The notes under the pieces: generated by a model | The model's database searches: none | Seen by the model: only the letters and a program-made list of their open reading frames with translations | Told to the model about the DNA's origin: nothing | Part shown: in pieces, positions 1 to 7,267 of the stretch | Position numbering within the stretch: position 1 is the first letter of the stretch | Layout of the letters: each line of letters opens with the position of its first letter | IMG/VR virus record: IMGVR_UViG_3300025292_000006 | Coordinates: 1-45,312 of that record | Length of the DNA: 45,312 nucleotides | Origin: a virus | Reading direction: 5' to 3' (one strand) | Program-made: the position numbers and the translations under genes

Positions 1-22
1 TTCGACGGGCAAAGCCCGGGAC

Positions 23-99
23 GGCCCCTTAGCTCAGTTGGATAGAGCACCTGCCTTCTAAGCAGGTTGTCGCAGGTTCGAATCCTGCAGGGGTCGCCA
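23..99 (+). tRNA. tRNA-Arg (anticodon TCT)
   Basis: A full cloverleaf can be folded. The acceptor stem pairs 23-29 with the seven bases before the discriminator, with one G-T wobble. The D arm follows the usual TA spacer, the anticodon loop CTTCTAA gives anticodon TCT, the T arm is GCAGG-TTCGAAT-CCTGC, and an encoded CCA ends at 99. The phage integrase gene lies about 80 bases downstream with its 3' end facing the tRNA, so the 3' part of this tRNA is the likely integration target. The tRNA is intact, as expected when the attachment core restores the gene. Confidence 0.95.
60..99 (+). other. probable attL core (3' end of tRNA-Arg)
   Basis: Phage tyrosine integrases commonly recombine within the anticodon-to-3' part of a tRNA gene, and the integrase at 183-1223 sits directly beside this one. 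The exact crossover cannot be set because the matching attR copy is not in the window. Location is inferred from context only. Confidence 0.45.
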
Positions 100-144
100 A
101 AAAATTCAAGCACTTAGCGGGTGTTTTTGAGGTTCTACTAGACC

Positions 145-176
145 CCGTTTACAGCTTTCCCATAGCCGTTTACAGC
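145..176 (+). repeat. two direct repeats CCGTTTACAGC, putative integrase arm sites
   Basis: The 11-base sequence CCGTTTACAGC occurs at 145-155 and again at 166-176, exactly 21 bases (about two helical turns) apart. They lie between the tRNA 3' end and the integrase stop codon. Lambda-type integrases bind short direct repeats flanking the core, so these are good candidates for arm-type sites. No binding is shown. Confidence 0.5.
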
Positions 177-182
177 ATTCAT

Positions 183-1223
183 TCACGTGATGTTCTTTTC
201 CATCCGCAGAATGACCGCATCGCTGGTCTGCTGATCCGTCGCCAGATAGTGCTTCTCAAGCACTCTTCCTACCTCTGCAATCGAGTGCCCAGTGATCGAC
301 GCGATCTGTTCTGTCGTCGATCCTTCCCGCCGCCGTTCGGTGATGAACGTGCCGCGCAGGTCGTGAAACGTCACGCCCTCAATCTGGACACCATCGCTCT
401 CCTTGTTCAGCCTGGCACACTCTTTCGCCCATGACGTTTTGAAGCCGTCCTTCGTCCATGGCCGGCCGCGAGAGTTGTTCATGATTCGCATCTTGTCCTT
501 CGGCAGGGCGTCGATCATGGCTTTGAGCTTGCTGTGAACTTTCACGCGAACTCTCTTTTTCGTCTTCCCTTGCTGAAACGACAGGTGCGTGCCGTCGTAT
601 TGCTTCCATGTGAGGGATAGAAGATCACCTTGACGTTGCCCGGTGTGGATCGCCATTTCGAAGGCAAGGAGCATATGAGCCTTGGCCTTGGCCCGGAACA
701 GCGCGATCAGTTCCGGCGTCCAGACGCTTTCCTTGCGAGATCCCGTGTAAAGCCGGTTGATTCCGGTGCATGGGTTCTTCTCGATCGTCTCTTCGTCAAT
801 CCCGAAGGTGAAGACCCGGGAGAGGGAGAATAGCATCTGGTCGGCTTTCCGCGGGTTGGCGGAAAAGGTGTGATGCCATTTGCGGATCATCGCCTTCATG
901 CCGCGCTGCTGTGTGAGCTTCAGCGGCAGCTTCGGCCATTCCTTGCGGATTTCCTTGAACGAATGCTTGTGGGCGTCCTGGGTCTTCTCTGCCAGCGCGG
1001 AGAATGCAGGGCTCTTTTGGAAGGTGTCTATTAGGTCGTCGAGCGTCTTCACCTCTGCAGGGGCGCTCTCGGCGCGGTGCTTCAGTAGCTCTGCAGCGAA
1101 TGATTCGGTGTTCGGTTCGGCCTCCATCTTCGGACCGCCGCGCCAGGCGTAGTAGTGGACGCGGACCTCTCCGCTCGCCAGCCGGCGCTTGACCTTATGA
1201 ATTCCTTTGAGCTTCACGAGCAC
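183..1223 (-). CDS. int: phage tyrosine recombinase / integrase
   Basis: Site-specific recombinase that inserts and excises the prophage at the adjacent tRNA-Arg. With the GTG start chosen here (346 aa) the catalytic residues of the family are visible: Arg in HTGQRQGD (about residue 197), Lys in GKTKK (about 220), HDLR (His287, Arg290), the second His in ITGHS (about 313) and the nucleophile Tyr in EKHYLA (about 326). The N-terminal half (KLKGIHKVKRRL onward) looks like the usual arm-binding and core-binding domains. GTG at 1223 is preferred over the upstream ATG at 1271 because GGAGAG lies nine bases before it and the longer start would overlap the upstream gene by 77 bases. Last gene of the leftward operon. 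Confidence 0.93.
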   Translation of the reverse strand: MLVKLKGIHKVKRRLASGEVRVHYYAWRGGPKMEAEPNTESFAAELLKHRAESAPAEVKTLDDLIDTFQKSPAFSALAEKTQDAHKHSFKEIRKEWPKLPLKLTQQRGMKAMIRKWHHTFSANPRKADQMLFSLSRVFTFGIDEETIEKNPCTGINRLYTGSRKESVWTPELIALFRAKAKAHMLLAFEMAIHTGQRQGDLLSLTWKQYDGTHLSFQQGKTKKRVRVKVHSKLKAMIDALPKDKMRIMNNSRGRPWTKDGFKTSWAKECARLNKESDGVQIEGVTFHDLRGTFITERRREGSTTEQIASITGHSIAEVGRVLEKHYLATDQQTSDAVILRMEKNIT

Positions 1224-1434
1224 GTTCTCGATCTCTCCACGCCTGCCAATCCGCCAATGATGTGAAGTCATCAGGTTTCAGGTCAACCGTAGCAGGCTTG
1301 GAGGTATCTTGGATATCTGGTGAAACGCCGACGCGTTGGCCGTTGACCTCGATCCAAACCGTGACGCCCTTCGACTTGGCGACGTCGGCCATTCGCTTCA
1401 GGTCGGCCGCCTTGATTGCTGCTCTGGCCGTCAT
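1195..1434 (-). CDS. small protein upstream of integrase, possible excisionase position
   Basis: A 79-residue protein beginning MTARAAIKAADLKRMADVAK. The start at 1434 has a strong AAGGAGG ribosome-binding site seven bases upstream and forms an ATGA overlap with the stop of the DUF1643 gene. Its 3' end overlaps the integrase start by about 29 bases, so translation is coupled. The N-terminal half is helical and basic and the C-terminal half acidic and Trp-rich (DWQAWRD). Position next to int is where excisionases often lie, but I see no clear winged-helix excisionase signature, so function is unknown. Confidence 0.75.
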   Translation of the reverse strand: MTARAAIKAADLKRMADVAKSKGVTVWIEVNGQRVGVSPDIQDTSKPATVDLKPDDFTSLADWQAWRDRERAREAQRNS

Positions 1435-1970
1435 TCCTCGCCTCCTTGAGTATGGCGTTGGCGGGGCGCGCTCCACGGAACAAGAGGTGTAGCGTAGGCC
1501 AGCATCAAGGGATGGCGCGGCTGCCCGTCTAGCGCGATGCCCCAGCACATGGGCCGGGCTCCGGCCTTGGCCAGAACATCCGCGACAGCGAGCCAGCGAT
1601 TGCGCAACGGCTTCGGAAGCTTCGAGAGCGGGCCCCACGCCACGATATGGATATCGGCGTCGGTTACGGCTTGTGCGATATAGGCATCATTCTCCGGGCC
1701 CACTGGGTCAGTAGCCGATCGAAGCGCTTTCACGTCCTTGTCTACGAAGGCGTACTTGTTCCAGACTTTGACCTTGCTGGCTCCTAGGCGGACGGCGAAG
1801 CCATCGACTTTGGTCATGGTCGAATCGTTGTTCTCGTCGTCGGCATTGGACGGGTTGACCATCCCGAGCGATATGACTGGGCCGCTGCCACCGAAGTCAT
1901 GTTCAAGAAGGTAGCGATACAGGCCGCATTCGGAGAAAACCGCGCGCCTTGTCATGAGAAGGTCGCTCAT
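1431..1970 (-). CDS. DUF1643 domain protein
   Basis: A 179-residue protein. Features typical of DUF1643 are visible: an early GMVNPSNAD motif (about residues 36-44), NKYAFVDKDVKALRSA in the middle and HIVAWGP (about 107-113), then CWGIALDGQPRHPL near the C terminus. DUF1643 proteins occur in phages and bacteria and their biochemical role is unknown. Both ends have 4-base ATGA overlaps with neighbours, so it belongs to the leftward early operon. Confidence 0.85.
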   Translation of the reverse strand: MSDLLMTRRAVFSECGLYRYLLEHDFGGSGPVISLGMVNPSNADDENNDSTMTKVDGFAVRLGASKVKVWNKYAFVDKDVKALRSATDPVGPENDAYIAQAVTDADIHIVAWGPLSKLPKPLRNRWLAVADVLAKAGARPMCWGIALDGQPRHPLMLAYATPLVPWSAPRQRHTQGGEE

Positions 1971-2350
1971 CGAATGATTTCTCCCGTTCTGCGGTCAACG
2001 ACCGTTCCATCCATGCAGCGCTTGAACCGCGGGTGGGACAGGCTGGATTTGGGTTTGGCGATGCCAAGGTGCTTCTTGCGGGTGCGGGCGATCTTGGATT
2101 TGACCTTCATCTCGACTGCCGTCTTTCGACGGTGCGGCTCTTTTTTGGCCGGAAAAAGATTGGTCTCGCGATGCTCGCCGCCGAGGATCAAGGCGACCTT
2201 GTGGTCTAGATCCCACTCGTCGCGCACAGGATCGATCTTCTCGCCGGTCAGGTGGCAGATGCCGCCCTCGCGGTCGAAGACGCGCTGGCGGACGCGGTCG
2301 GGCACCTTCTGGTCATCGTGTTTGGCAATCCATTCGGGGACGCTGCGCAT
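1967..2350 (-). CDS. HNH endonuclease
   Basis: A 127-residue protein with an HNH-type beta-beta-alpha core: RVFDREGGICHLTGEKI followed by WDLDHKVALILGGEH and the closing RETNLFPAKKEPHRRKT, where the DH pair, the Asn and the last His are the expected catalytic residues. Only one Cys is seen in the first part, so a full structural zinc site is not evident. The start at 2350 has GGGGAGG seven bases upstream. It could nick or cleave DNA during phage replication or recombination, or be a free-standing homing-type nuclease. Confidence 0.85.
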   Translation of the reverse strand: MRSVPEWIAKHDDQKVPDRVRQRVFDREGGICHLTGEKIDPVRDEWDLDHKVALILGGEHRETNLFPAKKEPHRRKTAVEMKVKSKIARTRKKHLGIAKPKSSLSHPRFKRCMDGTVVDRRTGEIIR

Positions 2351-2418
2351 CAGACAGCCTCCCCAAGCGGAACTTTACCGACGCCAGCCGGTTCACCTGG
2401 CAACCGGAAAGGAGCCAG

Positions 2419-2715
2419 ATGATGAGCGAACCGAAACACGAAAATGCCACCGACGAACCGATGCCCGCACCCATCGAGAGGCCACGGCCGCCGGAAATGG
2501 ATTTCGAACCGATTCCGTCTCCAGACTTGTCCGGAGCAGATGCCGACGAACGGCAGGCCGATCAGGGCCGGGTGCCGCCCGTTCCAAGCCGCGATGAAGC
2601 CAATATGGAACCGGATGAGGCCCTGCCGGAGGACACCGAAGAGGAGATCCTCGACGACGACCCGGGACGCGAAAAGACCCGCTTCGACGAAGAGGTGCCG
2701 AAAAGCAGCCGATAG
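2419..2715 (+). CDS. acidic, proline-rich small protein, counter-oriented
   Basis: A 98-residue protein rich in Glu, Asp and Pro with no recognisable fold, probably largely disordered. AAAGGAG lies four bases before the ATG at 2419, and a second ATG follows at 2422. It runs opposite to the surrounding leftward operon, in the only sizeable gap (2351-2753) on the minus strand. The long minus-strand frame over it has no good start and looks like a shadow. Function unknown; an accessory insertion is possible. Confidence 0.6.
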   Translation: MMSEPKHENATDEPMPAPIERPRPPEMDFEPIPSPDLSGADADERQADQGRVPPVPSRDEANMEPDEALPEDTEEEILDDDPGREKTRFDEEVPKSSR

Positions 2716-2753
2716 GCGGTTTGCGGGACCGGAGAAGTGCATATGTCGGTCCG

Positions 2754-3026
2754 TCATGCTGCACCTGCCTTTGCCTTGGCGATCATGCGCTCAAGTGGTG
2801 ACAGGTGATCCTCGACGGCCTTCGCCTTGAGCGGCGGTAGGCCGAACTTTTCGAGATACTTGCGCGAGTGCTTCGCCCAGACCTTCTTGCCCCAGCTCGT
2901 TTGGGCGAACAGACCAGGCCGAGCGGCGCGCAATGCCTTTTTGCGCGTGGCTAGATCAGCGTCAGGCGCAAGATTGCGGTGAACCTCGCCGATGACGTGA
3001 GAGGCGGTTTTCTGCCAATCGATCAT
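2754..3026 (-). CDS. conserved phage protein next to NinB
   Basis: A 90-residue basic protein (MIDWQKTASHVIGEVHRNL...) with Lys/Arg-rich helices and no domain I can name. Its ATG overlaps the stop of ninB by four bases (ATGA), so the two are translated together. The position suggests a role in phage recombination or DNA metabolism, but this is only from context. Confidence 0.75.
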   Translation of the reverse strand: MIDWQKTASHVIGEVHRNLAPDADLATRKKALRAARPGLFAQTSWGKKVWAKHSRKYLEKFGLPPLKAKAVEDHLSPLERMIAKAKAGAA

Positions 3027-3436
3027 GCTGCTGCCTTCGCTTTCGGTTCAGACCAAATCACGTGGTGACGGGCTCCAAAGGCGAAGATGATCTCGATCAG
3101 ATCGGTCATCTCTTCCTTGGAGAGGTCAGATGAGGAGGTGCCTAGTGGGACAAAGCCGGTCCCGTCGGTATTCGGCACAAGGCGAAGCTGGTCATGTTTC
3201 TCGCGGCGCAACGCGTCCAACATGACGAGCTTCCAGTCCTCGGGGGTGAGTTGCTGGCCGTGCCAGGCAAGCTGCAGCGACAGGTCGGTGAGCATCGCCC
3301 ACATGCGATCGTTCTGCGGCGTCGTGCGCTTCGGTCCCTTGAACTCGACGCGCGTGTCGACTGGCGCGCGCATGATCCAGTCGATCGCCTTGCGGCGGAA
3401 CGTTTCGTTCGCCAAAACCAGAAGCGCGCGGCCCAT
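3023..3436 (-). CDS. ninB: NinB-like recombination protein
   Basis: A 137-residue protein resembling lambda NinB (Orf, a recombination mediator that binds single-stranded DNA and can replace RecFOR functions). The family signature is the stretch KGPKRTTPQNDRMWAMLTDL (about residues 34-53) followed by the LTPEDWK segment and the C-terminal DLIEIIFAFGARHHV helix. It lies directly downstream of the RecT-like gene (one base between), which fits a phage recombination module. Confidence 0.88.
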   Translation of the reverse strand: MGRALLVLANETFRRKAIDWIMRAPVDTRVEFKGPKRTTPQNDRMWAMLTDLSLQLAWHGQQLTPEDWKLVMLDALRREKHDQLRLVPNTDGTGFVPLGTSSSDLSKEEMTDLIEIIFAFGARHHVIWSEPKAKAAA

Positions 3437-3437
3437 G

Positions 3438-4397
3438 TCAGCCTCCGTTCAACGGTGCGAGTTGAGCGAGACGACGATCGCGGATAGCGAAGGCCGTATC
3501 GATCATGTCGGCGTGGCCGTTCGTTTCGAGCACGGCCGGCGCGTCGAAGTCGTTCCAGATCTCGGCGACGTCGGTTTCATCCTTGGCGCCGGCGAGACCA
3601 GTCTCGATCTGCTCGAGGAAGTCACCGAGGTTGAATTCTTGCTCCGTCGGCTCGGTGACCGGAGCGGTTTCGACCGTTTCGGTGGCCTTGGCTGGCGGGG
3701 CAGGAGGTGCCGGAGGCTTCGGCGGAAGTGCCGGCTTCTCTGGCGTGATGTCGCGCATCGTCTCGACTTCGTCGATCTCGCGGACCTCGAACTCGTCGCG
3801 GATACCGCCAAGGGCGTCACCGAAGAGTTCGCGCAGGCAGTAGCCGGCGGCGCGCCAGGCAAGCATGCGCTGCGGAAAACGAGCCCAAGGCGTATCGTTG
3901 GGGACGTCCTTCCAGACTTGCTGGTTGTTCTCCCAGACCTTCCGCCGAACCGTCGGGCTCGACGGCCAAAGGCCAGCGCGAACGGCGTCATCCTGGCTGA
4001 ACTCGACGCGCTTATCTTCTCCGGTGTCGAGACGCTTGGCCTCGCAGAAGCCAACCATCTTGCCATTGCGATCTTCGCAGCCGGTGCGCAGATACGCGAC
4101 CTTGCCCGACATGCGGACGACGTTGATCAGGCCGTCGCCGTAAAGCGCCGGCTTGCCGTTGATCACCGTGAAACTGCGAAGGCTCACCATCGGCTTCAGG
4201 CCAAGCTCAGCGCCGGACATGATAGCGACGGCGACCGCCGCCGCTGCATCATCGCCCTCAAGCTTGCCGATCAGCGCCGCCGGAGCGAGGCCAGAGGCGA
4301 CCACCGCTCGCGAGATCCGCATGGTCTCTTCGAAGGTCTGAGGCACGATGGCGAGGACATTGCCGCCGCCAGTCAGAGTTGGGACATGACTGTTCAT
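3438..4397 (-). CDS. putative RecT-like single-strand annealing protein
   Basis: A 319-residue protein. The N-terminal 200 residues show features of phage RecT-type annealing proteins: an AVAIMSGAELGLKPMVSLRS helix-strand segment followed by FTVINGKPALYGDGLINVVR and KRMLAWRAAGYCLRELFGDAL-like helices. The C terminus is an acidic and Pro-rich tail (about 230-290), typical of linker regions in these proteins. Such proteins pair complementary single strands in phage recombination. The start at 4397 gives an ATGA overlap with the previous gene; longer in-frame extension upstream is antisense-like. No exonuclease partner of the RecE or lambda Exo type is recognisable beside it. Confidence 0.7.
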   Translation of the reverse strand: MNSHVPTLTGGGNVLAIVPQTFEETMRISRAVVASGLAPAALIGKLEGDDAAAAVAVAIMSGAELGLKPMVSLRSFTVINGKPALYGDGLINVVRMSGKVAYLRTGCEDRNGKMVGFCEAKRLDTGEDKRVEFSQDDAVRAGLWPSSPTVRRKVWENNQQVWKDVPNDTPWARFPQRMLAWRAAGYCLRELFGDALGGIRDEFEVREIDEVETMRDITPEKPALPPKPPAPPAPPAKATETVETAPVTEPTEQEFNLGDFLEQIETGLAGAKDETDVAEIWNDFDAPAVLETNGHADMIDTAFAIRDRRLAQLAPLNGG

Positions 4398-4639
4398 GCC
4401 TTCTCTCCTTCGACTTCCGGCTCGACGACGCGGACGATCTTCTTCTGGGCCATTTCGGATTCGGCCTCGATCGCCATGACCTCGACGGTGGTTTCGCCGC
4501 GGGCCGTTTCGACGATGACCTTGTCGCCGACGTTGACGACGAGGCCTTCGGGGATGAAGTAGTCGTAGGTCTTCTCGTCCTTCTGCCATTTGAACTTCAC
4601 GGCGGCGACGGCGGGCGAAATGGTGGTTGCGTCTGTCAT
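4394..4639 (-). CDS. small beta-rich protein of recombination operon
   Basis: An 81-residue protein (MTDATTISPAVAAVKFKWQK...) whose alternating hydrophobic pattern (LVVNVGDKVIVETARGETTVEVM) suggests a small beta-barrel of SH3 or OB type. It overlaps the next gene by 4 bases and the previous one by a single base (TGATG). It lies between a coiled-coil protein and the RecT-like protein. Function unknown. Confidence 0.75.
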   Translation of the reverse strand: MTDATTISPAVAAVKFKWQKDEKTYDYFIPEGLVVNVGDKVIVETARGETTVEVMAIEAESEMAQKKIVRVVEPEVEGEKA

Positions 4640-5613
4640 CAGGCGGCCCTCTGCTCTTCGAAGCGCTCAACACCGTCGAGCTCGACGCCGGCGCGGATCG
4701 CGCGGTTGGCGAGCGTCTCGACGAGCGCTTTCATTTCGGGATGGTTGCTCAAGGCCTTGATGGCCTTGTCGTAGTCGACGATGCGAGCCGAGACGAAGGT
4801 CCGGAGCGAGACGCTCGCGCCGGTGCGGCCAGCCTTGGCGTTCTTCGGCTGCGCTGCGTGTTCCTGCCTCGCGGCTTCCTGCTGCAAGCGCTCTGCCTCG
4901 GCTTGCGCTGCGGTGTCGCTCACGTCTGCCTGGGCGGCGAGTGCTTCAGCCTCGCGACGCTTCCGTTCGGCTTCGTCGCGCTCGCGCTGCTGGCGCTCGT
5001 ATTCAAGGCGCTGCTGCTCCTGCAGGAACGGCGTGACGTGCGCCTTCAGCTTCTTGGCGAGCGCGTCCGGATCTTCCTTGAGAGAGCGCCACTTGTTGTC
5101 GACCGAGCGTCCGGCGTCGAGGTGCGGTTGCTTCTCGACCTTGTGCAGGTTCTCGGCCTTCGTCTTGATGGCGGTGAGCCGCTTCGACCAGATCGCAGCC
5201 TTATCGGCTTGGTCCTGGGTCGTGATCGGCGTCTTCATGAACGCCTCGGCTTGCTCTTTCTCGGACAGAAATTCCAGCTTCAGTGCTTCGAACGGGTCGG
5301 CCGGCAGATTGTGGCCTGCGGCAGGTGCCGGCGGCTCGTCGTCCCAACCGGCGCCCTCGATGGCCTTCTGATAGGCCTCGTAGCTGACAGGGTGCGTGCG
5401 GCAGAAGTTCCAAGCCTCGCCAGCGTCGACCATGCGCTCGCCGCGCATCGCCAGCCAGGCGCCACCGTCGAGCCAGATTGCCACCGGTTCCCACTGGCCG
5501 CCCTTGAAGCGCGTACGGTAATAGCCCTGCTGGGGCTCGCCTTCGTGCATCGGGCCGACGTTGCCCGCCAGCGCGTTCTGCCACCAAGTCCAAATGCTTG
5601 TTTCTGCGGTCAT
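4639..5613 (-). CDS. coiled-coil phage protein
   Basis: A 324-residue protein. The first 90 residues contain a Trp/Tyr-rich segment (SIWTWWQNALAGN, GGAWLAMRGERM); residues about 105-260 form a long charged helical region ending in a Glu/Arg/Gln/Ala coiled coil (RQQRERDEAERKRREAEAL). The start at 5613 shares one base with the stop of the preceding gene (TAATG). Proteins of this layout are common next to phage annealing proteins, but I know no assigned activity and see no nuclease motif. Confidence 0.75.
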   Translation of the reverse strand: MTAETSIWTWWQNALAGNVGPMHEGEPQQGYYRTRFKGGQWEPVAIWLDGGAWLAMRGERMVDAGEAWNFCRTHPVSYEAYQKAIEGAGWDDEPPAPAAGHNLPADPFEALKLEFLSEKEQAEAFMKTPITTQDQADKAAIWSKRLTAIKTKAENLHKVEKQPHLDAGRSVDNKWRSLKEDPDALAKKLKAHVTPFLQEQQRLEYERQQRERDEAERKRREAEALAAQADVSDTAAQAEAERLQQEAARQEHAAQPKNAKAGRTGASVSLRTFVSARIVDYDKAIKALSNHPEMKALVETLANRAIRAGVELDGVERFEEQRAA

Positions 5614-5852
5614 TAGACGGTCCTCTCGGCTACGATTTTGCGGTGGATCTCCTCGGTGTTCGCAAAGCCGATCGCCATGAAGGCGAGGAGGGCGGCGAGG
5701 AGGATGATGAAGGTGGCGACGCCATAGGTGGCGCGGTTGAACTCTGCGAGCCCGTCCAGGTCGATGTTGCGGGCCGGCGGCAGCTGGCAGTGACCGCACT
5801 CGCAGTACCGATCAGCTTGCGAGCACGCGTATTGGATAGGGCGGCCGCTCAT
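5613..5852 (-). CDS. small membrane protein with Cys-rich N terminus
   Basis: A 79-residue protein. The N terminus carries three Cys residues in YACSQADRYCECGHC-like order, suggestive of a metal-binding knuckle, followed by one transmembrane helix (ATFIILLAALLAFMAIGFA, about residues 47-65) and a charged tail. ATGA overlap with the upstream gene. Role unknown. Confidence 0.7.
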   Translation of the reverse strand: MSGRPIQYACSQADRYCECGHCQLPPARNIDLDGLAEFNRATYGVATFIILLAALLAFMAIGFANTEEIHRKIVAERTV

Positions 5853-6172
5853 AGCCCGTCCCTCATCTCGCGACGGCGCTCGGCGGCGTCCTCGGCTGCC
5901 ATGGCATCCTTGTCGGCCGCATCTTCGAGAAGGTGGTTCTTGAAGCCGTCGCTCTCGTAGATTTCGTGCTCAACCCAGCTGGGGAGAGGGAGCTCTAGAG
6001 ATTCCAGCATCGCGCGGATCTGCTCGACCTCGACCGACCGCGGCTCCTCGGGCTGAGTGAGTGTCGCGGCGCGGTAACGGCTGATCGAGTATTCGACTTC
6101 AAGGTCCAACTCGATATCGAGGCCGGCGACTTGGATCAGGAGCGGGGTTTTGGTGTGATACTTCGTGCTCAT
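5849..6172 (-). CDS. hypothetical phage protein
   Basis: A 107-residue protein (MSTKYHTKTPLLIQVAGLDI...). The first half is beta-rich with an acidic strand pattern (LDIELDLEVEYSISRYR), the second half helical and acidic. It overlaps its neighbours by ATGA on both sides. I do not recognise a family. Confidence 0.72.
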   Translation of the reverse strand: MSTKYHTKTPLLIQVAGLDIELDLEVEYSISRYRAATLTQPEEPRSVEVEQIRAMLESLELPLPSWVEHEIYESDGFKNHLLEDAADKDAMAAEDAAERRREMRDGL

Positions 6173-6404
6173 GCCAGCGCCGCTCCGATAACGGGCGCGA
6201 ACTCGCGAGCGAGGCGGCCACGGTTCTCGTATTCGCGCTGATCGACGTAAAAGCCTTCGCCGAAGCCGGAGGCGCGCAAGATCGACAGAGCATCGAGGAT
6301 GGCTCGGTTATAGGCTTCGCCTCCGGGTCGGTGTCTCCACCTCCGAGGGCTTCAATCTCGCGGTACAGTTCGTGCAGCTTCACGCGGCGGGGCTCGAAGG
6401 ACAT
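6169..6404 (-). pseudogene. frameshifted small phage gene
   Basis: The minus strand encodes MSFEPRRVKLHELYREIEAL then GGGDTDPE in one frame from the ATG at 6404, which has AAGGAGG upstream. The continuation that looks like protein, EAYNRAILDALSILRASGFG to EFAPVIGAALA and a TGA at 6169, is in the next frame. One added base (for example GGAGG to GGAGGG near 6317) would give a single 78-residue protein, matching the tight ATGA/TAATG packing on both sides. No canonical -1 slippery heptamer is seen at the junction, so a one-base deletion or sequencing error is more likely than programmed frameshifting. Confidence 0.7.
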
Positions 6405-6637
6405 TACGCGGCCTCCTTCTCGATCGAGGGCGTTGCGGTGAAATCGGGGAAATCGGAGAGGCGCTGATAGGTCTCGACCGAGCAGCCGCGGCATTCCGGG
6501 TTCGTGGCCAACTCTTCGTTGGCCTCGTCTTCGTCCCAGAACTCGACTGCATCGGCGTCGTCGTAGGAGAAAAGGCCCTCAGCGGTCAGGAACCGGCCAA
6601 CCTCGTCGGTGATGCTGTATCGGGTGACCATCGCCAT
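6404..6637 (-). CDS. first gene of leftward early operon, acidic protein
   Basis: A 77-residue acidic protein (MAMVTRYSITDEVGRFLTAE...). It contains a CRGC pair and many Asp/Glu (DDADAVEFWDEDEANEEL). It is the first gene after the leftward promoter at 6675-6703, with GAGAGGA about a dozen bases before the ATG. First genes of such operons often encode small anti-host or regulatory proteins, but nothing in the sequence proves this. Confidence 0.72.
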   Translation of the reverse strand: MAMVTRYSITDEVGRFLTAEGLFSYDDADAVEFWDEDEANEELATNPECRGCSVETYQRLSDFPDFTATPSIEKEAA

Positions 6638-6674
6638 TTGCTTCGTCCTCTCTCAGCGCCTTGCTGATGAAGAG

Positions 6675-6703
6675 ATATTCGCGACAATCGCAAAATAAGT
6701 CAA
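6675..6703 (-). promoter_or_regulatory. leftward early promoter PL with operator
   Basis: Reading the minus strand, TTGACT (6703-6698) is followed after exactly 17 bases by GAATAT (6680-6675). The spacer holds the operator core CGCGACAATCGCAAA (plus strand 6680-6694), the same core found in the rightward promoter at 8058-8072. Transcription would begin near 6668, about 30 bases before the first gene (6637). Confidence 0.7.
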
Positions 6704-6711
6704 CAGGGAAT

Positions 6712-6747
6712 TTTGCGACAGACGCAAAATCGCAAAATCGCGAAATT
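6712..6747 (+). promoter_or_regulatory. additional operator-like half-sites
   Basis: Repeats of GCGACA, CGCAAAAT and TCGCGAAA follow each other here (TTTGCGACAGACGCAAAA, then TCGCAAAATCGCGAAA). They share the TTGCGA/TCGCAA half-site with the PL and PR operators, so they may be further repressor sites upstream of PL. Confidence 0.5.
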
Positions 6748-6754
6748 GGACGCA

Positions 6755-6785
6755 ATAAAAAACCCGCCGGTTTGGGGCGGGTTCT
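6755..6785 (-). terminator. rho-independent terminator (minus strand)
   Basis: AACCCGCC (6761-6768) pairs with GGCGGGTT (6776-6783) around a 7-base loop. On the minus strand the hairpin is followed by TTTTTTAT, a good terminator. It would end leftward transcripts coming from the repressor side before they run into PL. Confidence 0.75.
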
Positions 6786-6997
6786 TCAGGTCGTCTTTGA
6801 CCGTCTGGTTAGGCGCAGGCCTTCACCTCAGCCGTATCGAGTCGGTAGCTTTCATTTCCACCGCACATCTGGGGCCGCCGACAGGTCGATCTGCCACCTG
6901 TTGTGGCAAGCGAATTATTTCTGAAAATCGACTCGACTCTCGGCTGCATTCCTGCTGTTTTGACGAGAACAAAAACGGAACATTGCAGGAGAGAGAA

Positions 6998-7267
6998 ATG
7001 ATGCGTAACGCTCCCGTAGATCACCCCGACGCCTTGCGGCTCGTCGTTGAACTAGCGAGCGTATATGTAGCTTGCGATGATTGCGGGCACTCCCGCATCC
7101 TTCGCCTCGATAACCTGACGAAGGTGGCAGAACTGGGCGTTCACAACTACATGCAGCTGTGCCGGAAGATCCGTTGCAGTGAATGCCCGAAGAAGCCGCC
7201 GGCCTTTAGAAACCTGACCATTCGCCCGACTTGGCGGTGCGATGAGGTGCTTCAGAGCATCGCGTGA
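6998..7267 (+). CDS. small Cys-rich (zinc-ribbon-like) protein
   Basis: An 89-residue protein with CDDCGH (about residues 24-29), then CRKIRCSECPKK (about 56-67), a likely four-Cys zinc knuckle. AGGAG lies seven bases before the ATG at 6998. It converges on the repressor gene and the two 3' ends overlap by 16 bases. Similar Cys-rich short proteins are common in rhizobia; function unknown, perhaps nucleic-acid binding. Confidence 0.7.
   Translation: MMRNAPVDHPDALRLVVELASVYVACDDCGHSRILRLDNLTKVAELGVHNYMQLCRKIRCSECPKKPPAFRNLTIRPTWRCDEVLQSIA

Noticed and set aside
2350-2757. Minus-strand frame of 135 codons continuing the leftward operon
   Set aside because: No good start and poor composition; the plus-strand acidic gene at 2419-2715 has a strong ribosome-binding site.
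3087-4562. Long plus-strand frame (491 codons)
   Set aside because: Antisense to the ninB and RecT-like genes; no family likeness and breaks the tightly overlapped minus operon.
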